From assembly GCA_011800805.1 (NCBI GenBank), contig MPNW01000022.1, positions 155,632 through 167,188 on the forward strand: DNA of 11,557 nucleotides. The letters run 5' to 3'. Under the pieces are notes generated by a model. That model did no database searches, had not been told where the DNA came from, and saw only the letters and a program-made list of their open reading frames with translations. Source of the DNA: Hirudo medicinalis. Lineage: Eukaryota > Annelida > Clitellata > Hirudinida > Hirudinidae. The position numbers were made by a program, and so were the translations under genes. Positions 6,201 through 11,557 of the stretch are shown here, one piece after another. The first letter of the stretch is position 1, and the number at the start of each line of letters is the position of its first letter.

Positions 6201-8767
6201 CTCCAAAGGACCAAAAACAAAAATGACATGAAATTTTATGATGGGGGAAGTCACGAACTCACAAGAAGCAAGAAGCAGAAATCACTTAAAGTAAATTTTG
6301 ATGATTTGTCACCTTTAAACAAATCAAGAAGAAAATCGTCAATGCAAAGCAAACACTTTAATTCATCATTGGCTTATGATGATGATGATGATGATTATGA
6401 TGAGGATGACTGTTATGACATCGATGATGAAGAATTGGCCAGTGTCCGACGAGCGTACAAAGAGCATCAAAATAGAAACAGTTCGTCGAGTGAAGTGGGT
6501 TGTTCATTTTATAAAGTTTACTTGATATGATGTTATGGTGATGGTATCTTAAAAAATATGGTTTTAAAGGAAATTTCCAGAAGTTCTAATGGAGAAGAGG
6601 AAGACAGTGACAAGACCTCAGATGAGGGTGATGAGGTAAAGGAATACTGGTTCATTTGTGATAAATGGTTTGCCACCAACAAGGGAGATGGGAAAATTGT
6701 CAGAGAATTACTTCCAACAACAGCTGAAGGACAACTTCTCAGGAATTCATTGCATGGTTCATAACACCCAATATTTATTATCCCAATATTTTATGTTTTT
6801 TTAAGAATAATTTTTAAAACTGGTCGAACGAAGTGCCAAACTTTTTAACTGTAAATTTGTCAATATTGAGAAGGAATATTTCGAATAATTTAATGCAAAG
6901 ATTGATGAGATTAACTTTTTCTTATATATTTTTAGAAATTATATACATTGTGAAAGTCTTTACTGGAAATAAATTTGGCGCGGGAACAGATGCCAATGTT
7001 TTCCTGAAACTTTTTGGGTCACAAGGTGATTCAGGAGAAATTCATCTAAGAGAATCGAACAATACAAATAAATTTGAAAAGAAGCAGGTTGTGATTGCTG
7101 CTTCTTCAATCAGCAATTCTTAAAATTTCTTATCAGTAATGTTCAAATTTGAATAGGTAGATATCTTCAAGGTCTCTGCCATTGATCTGGGAATCTTGAC
7201 AAAGTTGCATATCAGGCATGACAACAAAGGAGGCAGTGCAGGATGGTTTCTCGATCACATTGAAGTTGAAGACACAAAAAATAATTTAAAGTCTGTTAAT
7301 ATGTCTTGATGCATTCTTATTAACATTTAGCTATTTCCCATTTGCGTTTTTCAATATTTTATGCTTATTTATTAAATATGTGCTAAACTTTAATATCGTT
7401 TACTGTAGCTATTACTTTGAATGCAAAAAATGGCTCGCTGTTGATGAAGGTGATGGACAATTGAGCAGAGTTCTTGTGCCACAAACCGAAGGCAGTAACA
7501 AACAAACCGTTGTTTTGGCTAAAAAAAATGGTATTTCCATAGAAAAACAAGTTGGAACAGGTATCAAACATAAAACCTTCCAGTTTAAATCCACATTTAA
7601 AATGTTAGACGTAGGACTTTAACAATTACCTAAACCTTTAAGTTTTTAATTCATAAACTACTTTTGGTATTCCATAATATACCCATTGCAGGAACATCAT
7701 CCTAAACATCTAGTCCGGGACTTCAATCTAAGCACTCTTATCCCTTCTCTTTTTACTCACCAAAAGCTCTAATAAAATGACAAATTTGTGTTTGAATATG
7801 CATTATAGCCTTTGCTATGTCAAGAATTCAATAATTAAAAGTTTTTAAACCTCATTTTTGATTGATTTTTGAGGTTCATGAAAACCCTTGGAACTAATTT
7901 TCCACATGAGTTTTAGCATTATTAAATATTTAGTTGATGATTCCATTCTAATATTACCATTAAGAACAATTAACTTCAAGTTATTTATAGCAGAAAGCCA
8001 GAAAATTGTTTGCATGGACAAGTTGGAGGCACAAACAAGTGTTGTAATCACATATCGAGTAATGGTGTTCACAGGCAATAAGTTTGGTGCAGGCACAGAT
8101 GCTAATGTGCACATCATCATATTCGGTGCGAAGGATGATACAGGTAGTCGATATGTTTATTATATTTTATTTATTCAAACCCAAACAGAGAATGATGCTC
8201 ATTACGAGCAATGAAAGTGCGAATGGAAAACATAACAGTAAAGTATTTTTACTAATTATTGCTATAATTCATTAATATTTAACTACACTACATATTGAAA
8301 AGGCAAATTAACACAATAAAATAAACCAAAATCAAATCGTTTCAGGAAAGATTCTATTGAAGAATTCAAAATCTAACAAAAACAAATTCGAAAGAAATCA
8401 AGTTGATGAATTCTCAGTGGAAGCTGAAGACTTGGGAGAACTTAGGAAAATAAGGTTGTCACACGTTATTTTAAAGTTATTGTTTGAGAAGCAATGGGTT
8501 TCATTTGAAAATGTACCTTTCAATGATATTTAAAATTTATTAAAAGCTGAAAATATAAACCGCAAAAAAATTGTATAGAGATTGTTATTTAGGATTGGAC
8601 ACGATAACAAAGGATTTGGTGGAGCTTGGTTCCTGGATAAAGTTGAAATCGAAATCCCATCCACCAAGACAAAATGGATTTTCCCCCACTCAAGATGGAT
8701 CGCAAAGGAAGAGGACGACGGAAAATTGGAACATGAAATATTAGCTCAAGGATACAATGAAAGCTGA
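114..8767 (+). CDS. LOXHD1: LOXHD1-like PLAT-repeat protein, 3' part of gene (25 exons)
   Basis: Exons inferred: 114-276, 377-569, 668-716, 842-980, 1091-1238, 1372-1577, 1664-1992, 2371-2500, 2766-3049, 3259-3385, 3562-3716, 4173-4336, 4406-4479, 4648-4844, 4915-5110, 5349-5509, 5688-5774, 6153-6494, 6570-6756, 6936-7087, 7157-7290, 7409-7560, 7994-8143, 8346-8454, 8593-8767. All junctions agree in phase, and the sum is 1,400 codons plus TGA. Each unit repeats the PLAT signature: TG(D/N)..GAGTDANV..(L/I)(F/Y)G, then (N)KFE, then RIGHDN...GWFLEKV, then F.C.RWLA.DEDDG...REL. PLAT is a beta-sandwich that binds lipids or proteins. Long uninterrupted arrays are typical of LOXHD1, with 15 repeats in vertebrates, where it is needed for hair-cell mechanotransduction. 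No lipoxygenase catalytic domain is present. The 5' end lies outside the window. Family call is firm; one-to-one orthology is inferred, and individual splice sites are predictions. Confidence 0.86.
377..980 (+). CDS. P1: complete PLAT domain, exons 377-569, 668-716, 842-980
   Basis: Exon one encodes YQVVVVTGDVKGSGTDAHV and the GT(D)A core strand, and ends inside the Arg codon of KIR (AG|GTGAAA). The 49-nt middle exon encodes IEHDNTGFAPGWFLER. The third exon starts VIVTDLSNAG and includes YFFPCKQWLAKDEGDG. The second junction is AGA|GTTGGG to AAAG|GTTATC, so the lost and restored Val codons are near-identical. The end at 980 is AAAT|GTGCAA, a weak donor chosen because it is phase 1, keeps the frame and precedes an in-frame TAG. 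GSGTDAHV differs from GAGTDANV at two positions. Confidence 0.82.
1091..1577 (+). CDS. P2: complete PLAT domain, exons 1091-1238 and 1372-1577
   Basis: The first exon follows TTAATTGCAG and encodes KKYKILVYTGDKKGAGTDANV through DFERN. The second encodes MDEFTVESLDLGDMKRIRIG, then GPSPGWFLEKVEVVDD and YEFPCHRWLAKDEDDG. This is one of the closest units to the family consensus. The internal junction falls within a Lys codon (AA|A, phase 2). Two in-frame donors, after 1577 (CCT|GTGACA) and after 1595 (CATG|GTTTTT), are both phase 1; the longer form adds six residues to the linker. Confidence 0.86.
1664..2500 (+). CDS. P3: PLAT domain with Asp/Lys-rich loop, exons 1664-1992 and 2371-2500
   Basis: The first exon encodes FPYEIRVKTGDVFNAGTSAKV, then an inserted loop with DDDDE and KTQKKRKNSS (about 1756-1845), then KLWLTGCKFERN, VCRVEVMEDMSPLQKIEIGH and GLTPGWFLDE. 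The loop lies between early strands, where neighbours have only a short turn. The core motif GTSAKV departs from GTDANV, losing the Asp and Asn. The second exon encodes VTVCCLRSGTEQTFLCKKWL and DEDDGIIERTL. The junction GAG|GTTTGA to TTCAG|GTGACT is phase 0. The donor at 2501 (AGA|GTTCGA) is phase 1. Confidence 0.82.
1993..2370 (+). other. 378-bp intron inside P3
   Basis: Starts GTTTGA and ends CCAATTGTTCAG. The first 130 bp are less AT-rich than other introns, but I see no PLAT-like or other protein signal, repeat or RNA in it on either strand. Confidence 0.6.
2766..3385 (+). CDS. P4: divergent PLAT domain, exons 2766-3049 and 3259-3385
   Basis: The acceptor is placed at TTGTAG (2765), which gives the phase-1 entry seen in the other units; the open frame itself extends upstream to 2699. 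The protein reads VTWSVRVHTCDEIGAGTDAN..., a loop with NKKNRDKSD, then SGQVDVFIIEVEDVGSPTKL. GWFLEKV is degenerate (ASWKLYK) and GHDN has become WHDN, so this unit is among the least conserved. The second exon restores CNRWLSEDEDD but has Lys where Gly usually follows. The end is placed at AAAG|GTGACG (3386); a donor at 3365 is equally in phase. Confidence 0.8.
3562..4479 (+). CDS. P5: complete PLAT domain, exons 3562-3716, 4173-4336, 4406-4479
   Basis: The exons encode RYKVFVHTGKILGAGTDANV through NKFERGQ; IDEFVIEAVDLKKLKRIRIG through SGWFLEKVVIQ to ECSR; and RWFDTKEDDGQIVRELVAGG. The 456-bp intron at 3717-4172 splits Q|I in phase 0. The 69-bp intron at 4337-4405 splits the Arg of the conserved RW pair (AG|GTAAAA, one of the few GTA donors). 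The last exon ends at CAATA|GTTGGT (4480), phase 1. Confidence 0.84.
3717..4172 (+). other. 456-bp intron inside P5, the longest in the gene
   Basis: Starts GTGGTGATATCG and ends TTAATATTCCAG. It contains a pair of imperfect direct repeats (listed separately) and a small inverted repeat at 3784-3796 (ACAGCATTGCTGT). No coding signal is seen. Confidence 0.6.
3872..4069 (+). repeat. Pair of imperfect 20-nt direct repeats in an intron
   Basis: CTTGGACCTTCAGCACTTGT at 3872-3891 and CTTGGATCTTCAGTACTTGT at 4050-4069 differ at two positions, both C to T. CTTGTACT also occurs upstream of each copy (3860 and 4021). The repeats are 178 bp apart. They may be remnants of a local duplication or of a small element; the type is unknown. 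Confidence 0.55.
4648..5110 (+). CDS. P6: complete PLAT domain, exons 4648-4844 and 4915-5110
   Basis: The first exon has no ATG, so simple ORF scans miss it. It encodes TSYHISVRTG, RQAGTDANVHIQLFGSLG, NKNKFETGRVDLFKIEAVDI and stops at GAG|GTTTAA, where the intron begins with an in-frame stop. After a 70-bp intron the second exon encodes IRKIIVGHDGSGVGSGWFLE, then YEFPCGRWFDEKEDDG and a basic tail (RRKSKN). The donor AAAT|GTAAGC at 5111 is the best consensus donor in this gene. The start comes from the acceptor ATATCAG and phase 1. Confidence 0.84.
5349..6756 (+). CDS. P7: PLAT domain interrupted by a long charged insert, four exons
   Basis: Exons are 5349-5509, 5688-5774, 6153-6494 and 6570-6756. 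The first two encode IPYCITLWTGDKSGAGTDAN to EVFK, and IEAIDVGKIFKIRIGHDG to SGWLLHK. The expected continuation (KVEVED...F.C.RW) is delayed by about 130 residues: the third exon is low-complexity with SRSKKQK-like and KSRRKSS basic patches, an acidic stretch around 6378-6440 (six Asp in a row, encoded by (GAT)6) and an Arg/Ser-rich end. The fourth opens acidic and then resumes PLAT with YWFICDKWFATNKGDG and IVRELL. Junction phases are all 0, and the exon-3 acceptor (TTCCTTTTAAAG) keeps an open frame. The insert is probably a disordered surface loop. Its coding status is inferred from frame, phase and flanking homology. Confidence 0.76.
5775..6152 (+). other. 378-bp AT-rich intron inside P7
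   Basis: Starts GTTGTT immediately after the Lys codon of LLHK and ends TTCCTTTTAAAG. It is very AT-rich and holds the exact TATA-type repeats at 6021-6062. No coding signal is seen. Confidence 0.55.
6021..6080 (+). repeat. Exact 20-nt AT tandem repeat plus partial third copy
   Basis: TTATAATATATAATATATAA occurs at 6021-6040 and again at 6043-6062, separated by CA. A third copy starts at 6068 (TTATAATAATAAC). AACG precedes the first and third copies. This is AT-rich satellite-like sequence within an intron, likely produced by replication slippage. Confidence 0.75.
6378..6395 (+). repeat. (GAT)6 trinucleotide repeat coding for poly-Asp
   Basis: Six perfect GAT codons give an Asp run in the P7 insert. 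A shorter (GAT)4 run lies at 1759-1770 in the P3 insert. In-frame trinucleotide slippage is a plausible source of both acidic loops. Confidence 0.8.
6936..7560 (+). CDS. P8: complete PLAT domain, exons 6936-7087, 7157-7290, 7409-7560
   Basis: The first exon encodes IVKVFTGNKFGAGTDANVFL through NKFEKKQ, the second VDIFKVSAIDLGILTKLHIR, HDNKGGSAGWFLDHIEVED, and the third YYFECKKWLAVDEGDG followed by a long linker with Lys/Gly/Ile (to 7560). The intron at 7088-7156 is 69 bp and phase 0, at the same place as the large P5 intron. The second intron (TTTAAA|GTCTGT, phase 2) enters just before YYFEC. The domain ends at AACAG|GTATCA, phase 1. Confidence 0.84.
7561..7993 (+). other. 433-bp intron between P8 and P9
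   Basis: Starts GTATCA and ends TTATTTATAGCAG, phase 1. The frame entering P9 is open back to about 7888 without PLAT similarity; that stretch is read as intron. No repeat or other feature is recognised. Confidence 0.55.
7994..8767 (+). CDS. P9: last PLAT domain and C-terminus, exons 7994-8143, 8346-8454, 8593-8767
   Basis: After the acceptor TTATAGCAG a linker of about 18 residues precedes ITYRVMVFTGNKFGAGTDAN. The first exon stops at ACAG|GTAGTC (phase 1), a position not used in other units. The second encodes KNKFERNQVDEFSVEAEDLG and LRKI, and ends within the Arg codon (AG|GTTGTC). The third encodes IGHDNKGFGGAWFLDKVEIE, FPHSRWIAKEEDDG and ends LAQGYNES before TGA. The usual Cys of F.C.RW is His here. 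No GT donor lies between the domain's last conserved residues and the stop, and no PLAT sequence follows, so this is read as the true 3' end. Confidence 0.83.
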
Positions 8768-9137
8768 TTCAAATCCTAATCGTGATAATACCCTTCAAAA
8801 TTCGAGCATGGCAGCTAAATCAGGCCGAACCTGGTTTGATGTACATCATGTTAAAGTTCTGATTCTCATTGGCAGTTTTTATTGAGATTTTGTATTGAAA
8901 TTTTTTATCAAATAAGCTTATATTTGCTATGTGGGAATATCTATGTCACATTTCCAGTACTCTAGTGCAGCTTCCACGGTGAACTGCTAAAACTTTGCAA
9001 AAACAAAAATGACGAAAGCATCTATAATAAATAGGTCAGAAAAAACAAGAATTTACATAAATGCTAAACTTCAGGCATTCTCTTCTTTCAAGCAGATGAC
9101 CTCAAAATTTTGAACTAATATTGTCATACTCAATAAA
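8768..9137 (+). promoter_or_regulatory. 3' UTR and poly(A) signals of the LOXHD1-like gene
   Basis: Sequence after the TGA has no open PLAT frame. AATAAA hexamers on the plus strand at 9026-9031 and 9132-9137 are candidate polyadenylation signals, giving a 3' UTR of about 0.28-0.4 kb. The hexamer is common in AT-rich DNA, so which one is used, if either, is a guess. From 9138 to 9397 I see no feature. Confidence 0.45.
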
Positions 9138-9397
9138 GTATTTCAAAAAATTTCAAGTTTTGATTTTGGAAAAGTTGCATAGCCTCAAAATGTCAGAAAT
9201 TATGAATACCCAAACTGATTTTAATTAAAGGAGGCAAATCTAAGCAGAATCTAAAATTTTGGTTGATGCTTTCAAAGTCCATTGCAATACCCCTGCAGGA
9301 ATTCAAAACTAATTTGAGATGCGCTAGGCTGTTTTTTCATGAATATGACCTAAAATTCCAAATAATCACAAAAACCAAATCAGTATTTGAAAAAATC

Positions 9398-9403
9398 TTT
9401 ATT
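9398..9403 (-). promoter_or_regulatory. Poly(A) signal AATAAA of the ELMOD gene
   Basis: Minus-strand AATAAA lies about 40 nt beyond the TGA of the ELMOD-like gene, a usual distance for a very short 3' UTR. The minus strand just past it is T-rich (GATTTTTTC). Confidence 0.55.
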
Positions 9404-9443
9404 AAGTAGTCTTTGTTGCCATATTAAATAAATTTTGAAGATT

Positions 9444-10924
9444 TCACAAAAAACTGAAACTAAGTGGCATGACACCATATTGAAGCTCTTTCAAAATGAG
9501 GCCTTCAAACTGGTTCCTGGTCGTTTCAAACTCCATAATAGACTTTGGCTTGCTGCTAATCCAGAACTTATCAAACTCATAAAAGAAGTGAACTGTAACA
9601 CAGTAAGGCAGAAGTTAAATTTCACATTAACAAAAGCGATAGCAAACAAACGAACCAAACACCAAATAAAAATCTTGAAGAGAAGGTCTGCCCCTGAGAT
9701 GTGAATAAAAATGCTGTCTTAGTTTCCCTCTTACAAGCAATTGATAAGAGAGGCTGGTCATGTTGATGCCAACTATTGCAAAGGAATATCTGAAGACAAT
9801 GTTAAACACTAAATGGAATAAAATTAATTTATAGAAGTACAGTGGTTGACAGACCCATATTGGGGGTGAACAGAGTGTGACAACATGTAATTGGCTGTTT
9901 CTTTGTGATTTGTAGCCAAATATCTGCAGAGTACCAAATAAATATTTTATTGACTTATGGTCGTAGACAAAGTTTGACATTTATCATCAGTACACATCAA
10001 AAGATAAAATATAAATATTCTTGCATCTATGGTAAATAAAACAGAATCAAGAACTTACAAAAGACATTGCAACCCTAAAAGTCCCATGCCTCTAAAATCA
10101 GTTGCAGGATCACTTCCCTGGAAACCTATGCTCTCCCACTGCTTTGACTTCCTAGCTATCAAATTTTCTTCAGATTTCAAAGCACCCCATAACTGCAAAA
10201 TAAATATTTAATTTTGTGCACAAAAAATTTCATGACAAGCAACTTAAATACCTGCAGTAATAATTTCTCATGCTCTTCATTTTCATTTGAATATGATGTT
10301 TTCCTGATGTAATCTATTTCACTAATGAGACCTTTATAACCAACTATTAGATCTATATAGCACTTCATTGAACTACCAAACCTAGTAAAATAACAATGTA
10401 ATTTTGGATGCACAAATGCTACAGCATGAGAAAATCTAGGCTATTAGGCTACTCTTGTAATGTGGTTACCATCAATGATGTAAATATTTATGTCATCAGG
10501 ACAGAAACATCAGGAGAGAAATTACCAACAAATTGACATTAGGAAATAACTGATAGAATTAGATTCTAGCCCAGGCATTAATGAACAACTAACTGGGGAT
10601 AGCTAGCAAGCTTGATATCCTTAACAATCACAATCTGATTAACCATGTCTCCAGAGTCTCTTTCAGGAGTATGAAGCAAATTCCTCAATGATGCGTATTT
10701 GGACAATTTCAGAGACTGTTCTGAAAGCAAGAAACACAATTAGAAAATAATCACTGAGCTAAACAACTATTCAAATAATAACCAATGCCCATAACTTTTT
10801 TCAGCTGATCATGATTTGATTGAACAATTCTCAACAACTCACATTTTCCTGTAAACAACCTTATAAGCCATTTCAAACTTCTCCTGTAAATAATATATAT
10901 CAAACTCCACAAATAACTGATCAT
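9444..10924 (-). CDS. ELMOD2: ELMO domain-containing protein, ELMOD1/ELMOD2 type (7 exons, complete)
   Basis: Minus-strand exons: 10924-10783, 10720-10594, 10381-10252, 10192-10059, 9923-9855, 9789-9656, 9592-9444; total 885 nt, 294 residues plus TGA, and all phases agree. Family members are GTPase-activating proteins for ARL2 and other ARL/ARF GTPases. Human ELMOD2 is about the same length (293 residues from memory). In order: hydrophobic N-terminus (LWSLIYIIY), the TGKCEL.RI motif (25-33), a helical region with YKGLISEIDYIRKTSYSNEN and HEKLLLQLW, then the ELMO core WESIGFQGSDPATDFRGMG, HPQYGYSFAIVGIN and FYEFDKFW. The GAP Arg of the DFRG motif is residue 167, retained. The ATG at 10924 is the first in frame after an in-frame TAA at 10996-10994. 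ELMOD1 and ELMOD2 cannot be separated here. Confidence 0.92.
10059..10192 (-). CDS. ELMOD exon with catalytic-Arg motif of the ELMO domain
   Basis: The acceptor TTTTGCAG precedes LWGALKSEENLIARKSKQWE, and the exon contains GFQGSDPATDFRGMGLLGLQ. The Arg of DFRG is at about 10093-10091. The donor TTTT|GTAAGT is the best consensus 5' splice site on this strand. Phase 2 at the end joins to YLATNHKETANYMLSHSVHP in exon 9923-9855. Confidence 0.9.
10783..10924 (-). CDS. ELMOD first coding exon: hydrophobic N-terminus and TGKCEL motif
   Basis: Encodes MISYLWSLIYIIY, then SLKWLIRLFTGKCELLRIVQ, the pattern that opens ELMOD1 and ELMOD2. The open frame upstream has a TTG codon but no ATG before a TAA, so the start is well fixed. 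The donor ATTG|GTTATT (phase 1) joins GIE to QSLKLSK of the next exon (10720-10594), matching the RIE.SL..SK pattern of the family; an earlier possible donor would break it. Confidence 0.85.
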
Positions 10925-10929
10925 GCCTC

Positions 10930-11060
10930 TTGACAAAAGTGACGAAGTCGCACAGAACCACTTAACACCAAATACGAGAAGCTTCGACGTTTGTTAAAAC
11001 TCGGCATCTAATAGCGAACTTCGCGTAAATAATTTAAGCCACGCCCTTTTCTCTGATTGG
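10930..11060 (-). promoter_or_regulatory. Putative ELMOD promoter: CpG cluster, CACGCCC box, CCAAT box
   Basis: About ten CpG dinucleotides fall between 10941 and 11046 in otherwise CpG-poor sequence. On the minus strand a CCAATCA (NF-Y type) lies at 11060-11054; on the plus strand GCCACGCCC (KLF/Sp type) lies at 11038-11046. Both are 114-137 bp upstream of the ATG. No TATA box is evident at a suitable place. Motif function is inferred. Confidence 0.5.
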
Positions 11061-11404
11061 CCCCTGTTCAGGTGATACCCCAACTAAAAATGAGCTATTC
11101 CTTTGAGCACAATAAATATATAACATTATTTTTGTAGTATGATTTTGGTTATTAAGCTACTTGGTGTCGTCAGATATATTAAGAAAAACCTTTCACGTTT
11201 ATTGGTGAAATAAATAGTAAGAATTGAACTTTCCAACGATACTCTATATGGATTTATATAGAAATTTGTCATTAGAAGATGTTAACCAAGAGCCGAGATT
11301 GCACCTTCCTAACTGGCTGTAGCCTTGACCATGGATGTCACCTTATGATCTATTTTAAAACAAATTTAAGAATTTAAGAATTATGTTAACGATGGTTTTT
11401 ACAG
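11061..11404. other. Upstream intergenic or intron sequence without recognised features
   Basis: No open frame with recognisable similarity on either strand. The final bases (GATGGTTTTTACAG) resemble a 3' splice site, so part of this may be an intron of whatever contains the hAT-like segment. Confidence 0.4.
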
Positions 11405-11557
11405 GGTAGGGTCAGTGGCGGATTTAGGCAAGACAGATTCAAACCGGCAATACTACCCCAGCCTGCAGAAATACGGAACATGTTTGGAACAGTGCAGAAT
11501 GTGGCAGTATTTTTCAGTGATTCTCCAAAACGAATGGCATTTCTTCAAGATGCTATT
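11405..11557 (+). mobile_element. hAT-like transposase fragment, cut by the window edge
   Basis: From the candidate acceptor TTTTTACAG the frame is open to the window edge: GRVSGGFRQDRF..., PAEIRNMFGTVQNVAVFFSD and SPKRMAFLQDAI. The pattern FF..SPKR...L..I after a TVQ helix is familiar from hAT-superfamily transposases and the ZMYM/THAP12-related proteins derived from them. The frame is closed by TAA at 11387-11389 upstream, so the piece begins at a splice site or a truncation. No terminal inverted repeat or target-site duplication is visible. It may be a broken transposon or an exon of a domesticated gene, divergent from ELMOD. The assignment rests on about 50 residues. Confidence 0.5.

Noticed and set aside
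377..8100. The recurring GGAGCAGGAACAGATGCAAA-like DNA motif as a mobile or regulatory repeat
   Set aside because: It is simply the coding sequence of the conserved GAGTDAN core of each PLAT domain.
114..8767. A lipoxygenase enzyme gene
   Set aside because: Only PLAT/LH2 repeats occur; no iron-binding His-rich catalytic domain is present between or after them.
114..8767. Polycystin-1-like protein, which also has a PLAT domain
   Set aside because: Those proteins have a single PLAT between membrane helices; here there are ten in tandem and no membrane segments.
8767..9397. Further PLAT exons downstream of the TGA
   Set aside because: No TGD..GAGTDANV, GWFLE or RWLA.DEDDG signature appears in any plus-strand frame before the ELMOD gene.
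9435..9704. Plus-strand 89-codon open frame, the longest in the right half
   Set aside because: It lies opposite the last two ELMOD exons, has no recognised motif, and the minus strand shows clear ELMO-domain homology with splice sites.
1..11557. CRISPR arrays, operons, phage or bacterial defence genes
   Set aside because: Spliced genes and animal protein families throughout; no short regularly spaced repeats or prokaryotic gene layout.

Overview
The window is nuclear DNA of a metazoan. It is AT-rich, its coding sequence is broken into short exons by spliceosomal introns of about 60-450 bp, and both genes are animal families. The many short introns and about 11 kb holding most of two genes suggest a compact invertebrate genome; I cannot name the species.

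Plus strand, 1-8767: the 3' part of a gene for a tandem PLAT/LH2-repeat protein of the LOXHD1 type (lipoxygenase homology domain-containing protein 1, a cytoplasmic or membrane-associated repeat protein, known in vertebrates from hair-cell stereocilia). I rebuilt 25 exons by matching repeat homology, GT/AG sites and codon phase. Together they give 4,203 nt, an open frame of 1,400 codons plus a TGA at 8765-8767. They encode the second half of one PLAT domain (its first half lies left of the window) and nine full PLAT domains, here called P0 to P9. Every inter-domain intron is phase 1. P7 carries an insertion of roughly 130 residues rich in Asp, Lys and Ser; P3 carries a smaller one.

Minus strand, 10924-9444: a complete seven-exon gene for an ELMOD1/ELMOD2-type protein of 294 residues, an ELMO-domain GTPase-activating protein for ARL/ARF GTPases. 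The predicted catalytic Arg is present. A CpG cluster with a CCAAT box and a CACGCCC box lies just upstream of its ATG. The two genes converge tail to tail with under 700 bp between stop codons, and each has AATAAA signals.

Right edge, 11405-11557: an open frame entering at a possible 3' splice site that resembles part of an hAT-like transposase, so it is either a transposon remnant or an exon of a hAT-derived gene. No RNA genes, CRISPR arrays or prokaryotic features were seen. No novel multi-gene system is evident. The unusual points are the repeat and intron architecture, the inserts and the weak 5' splice sites.
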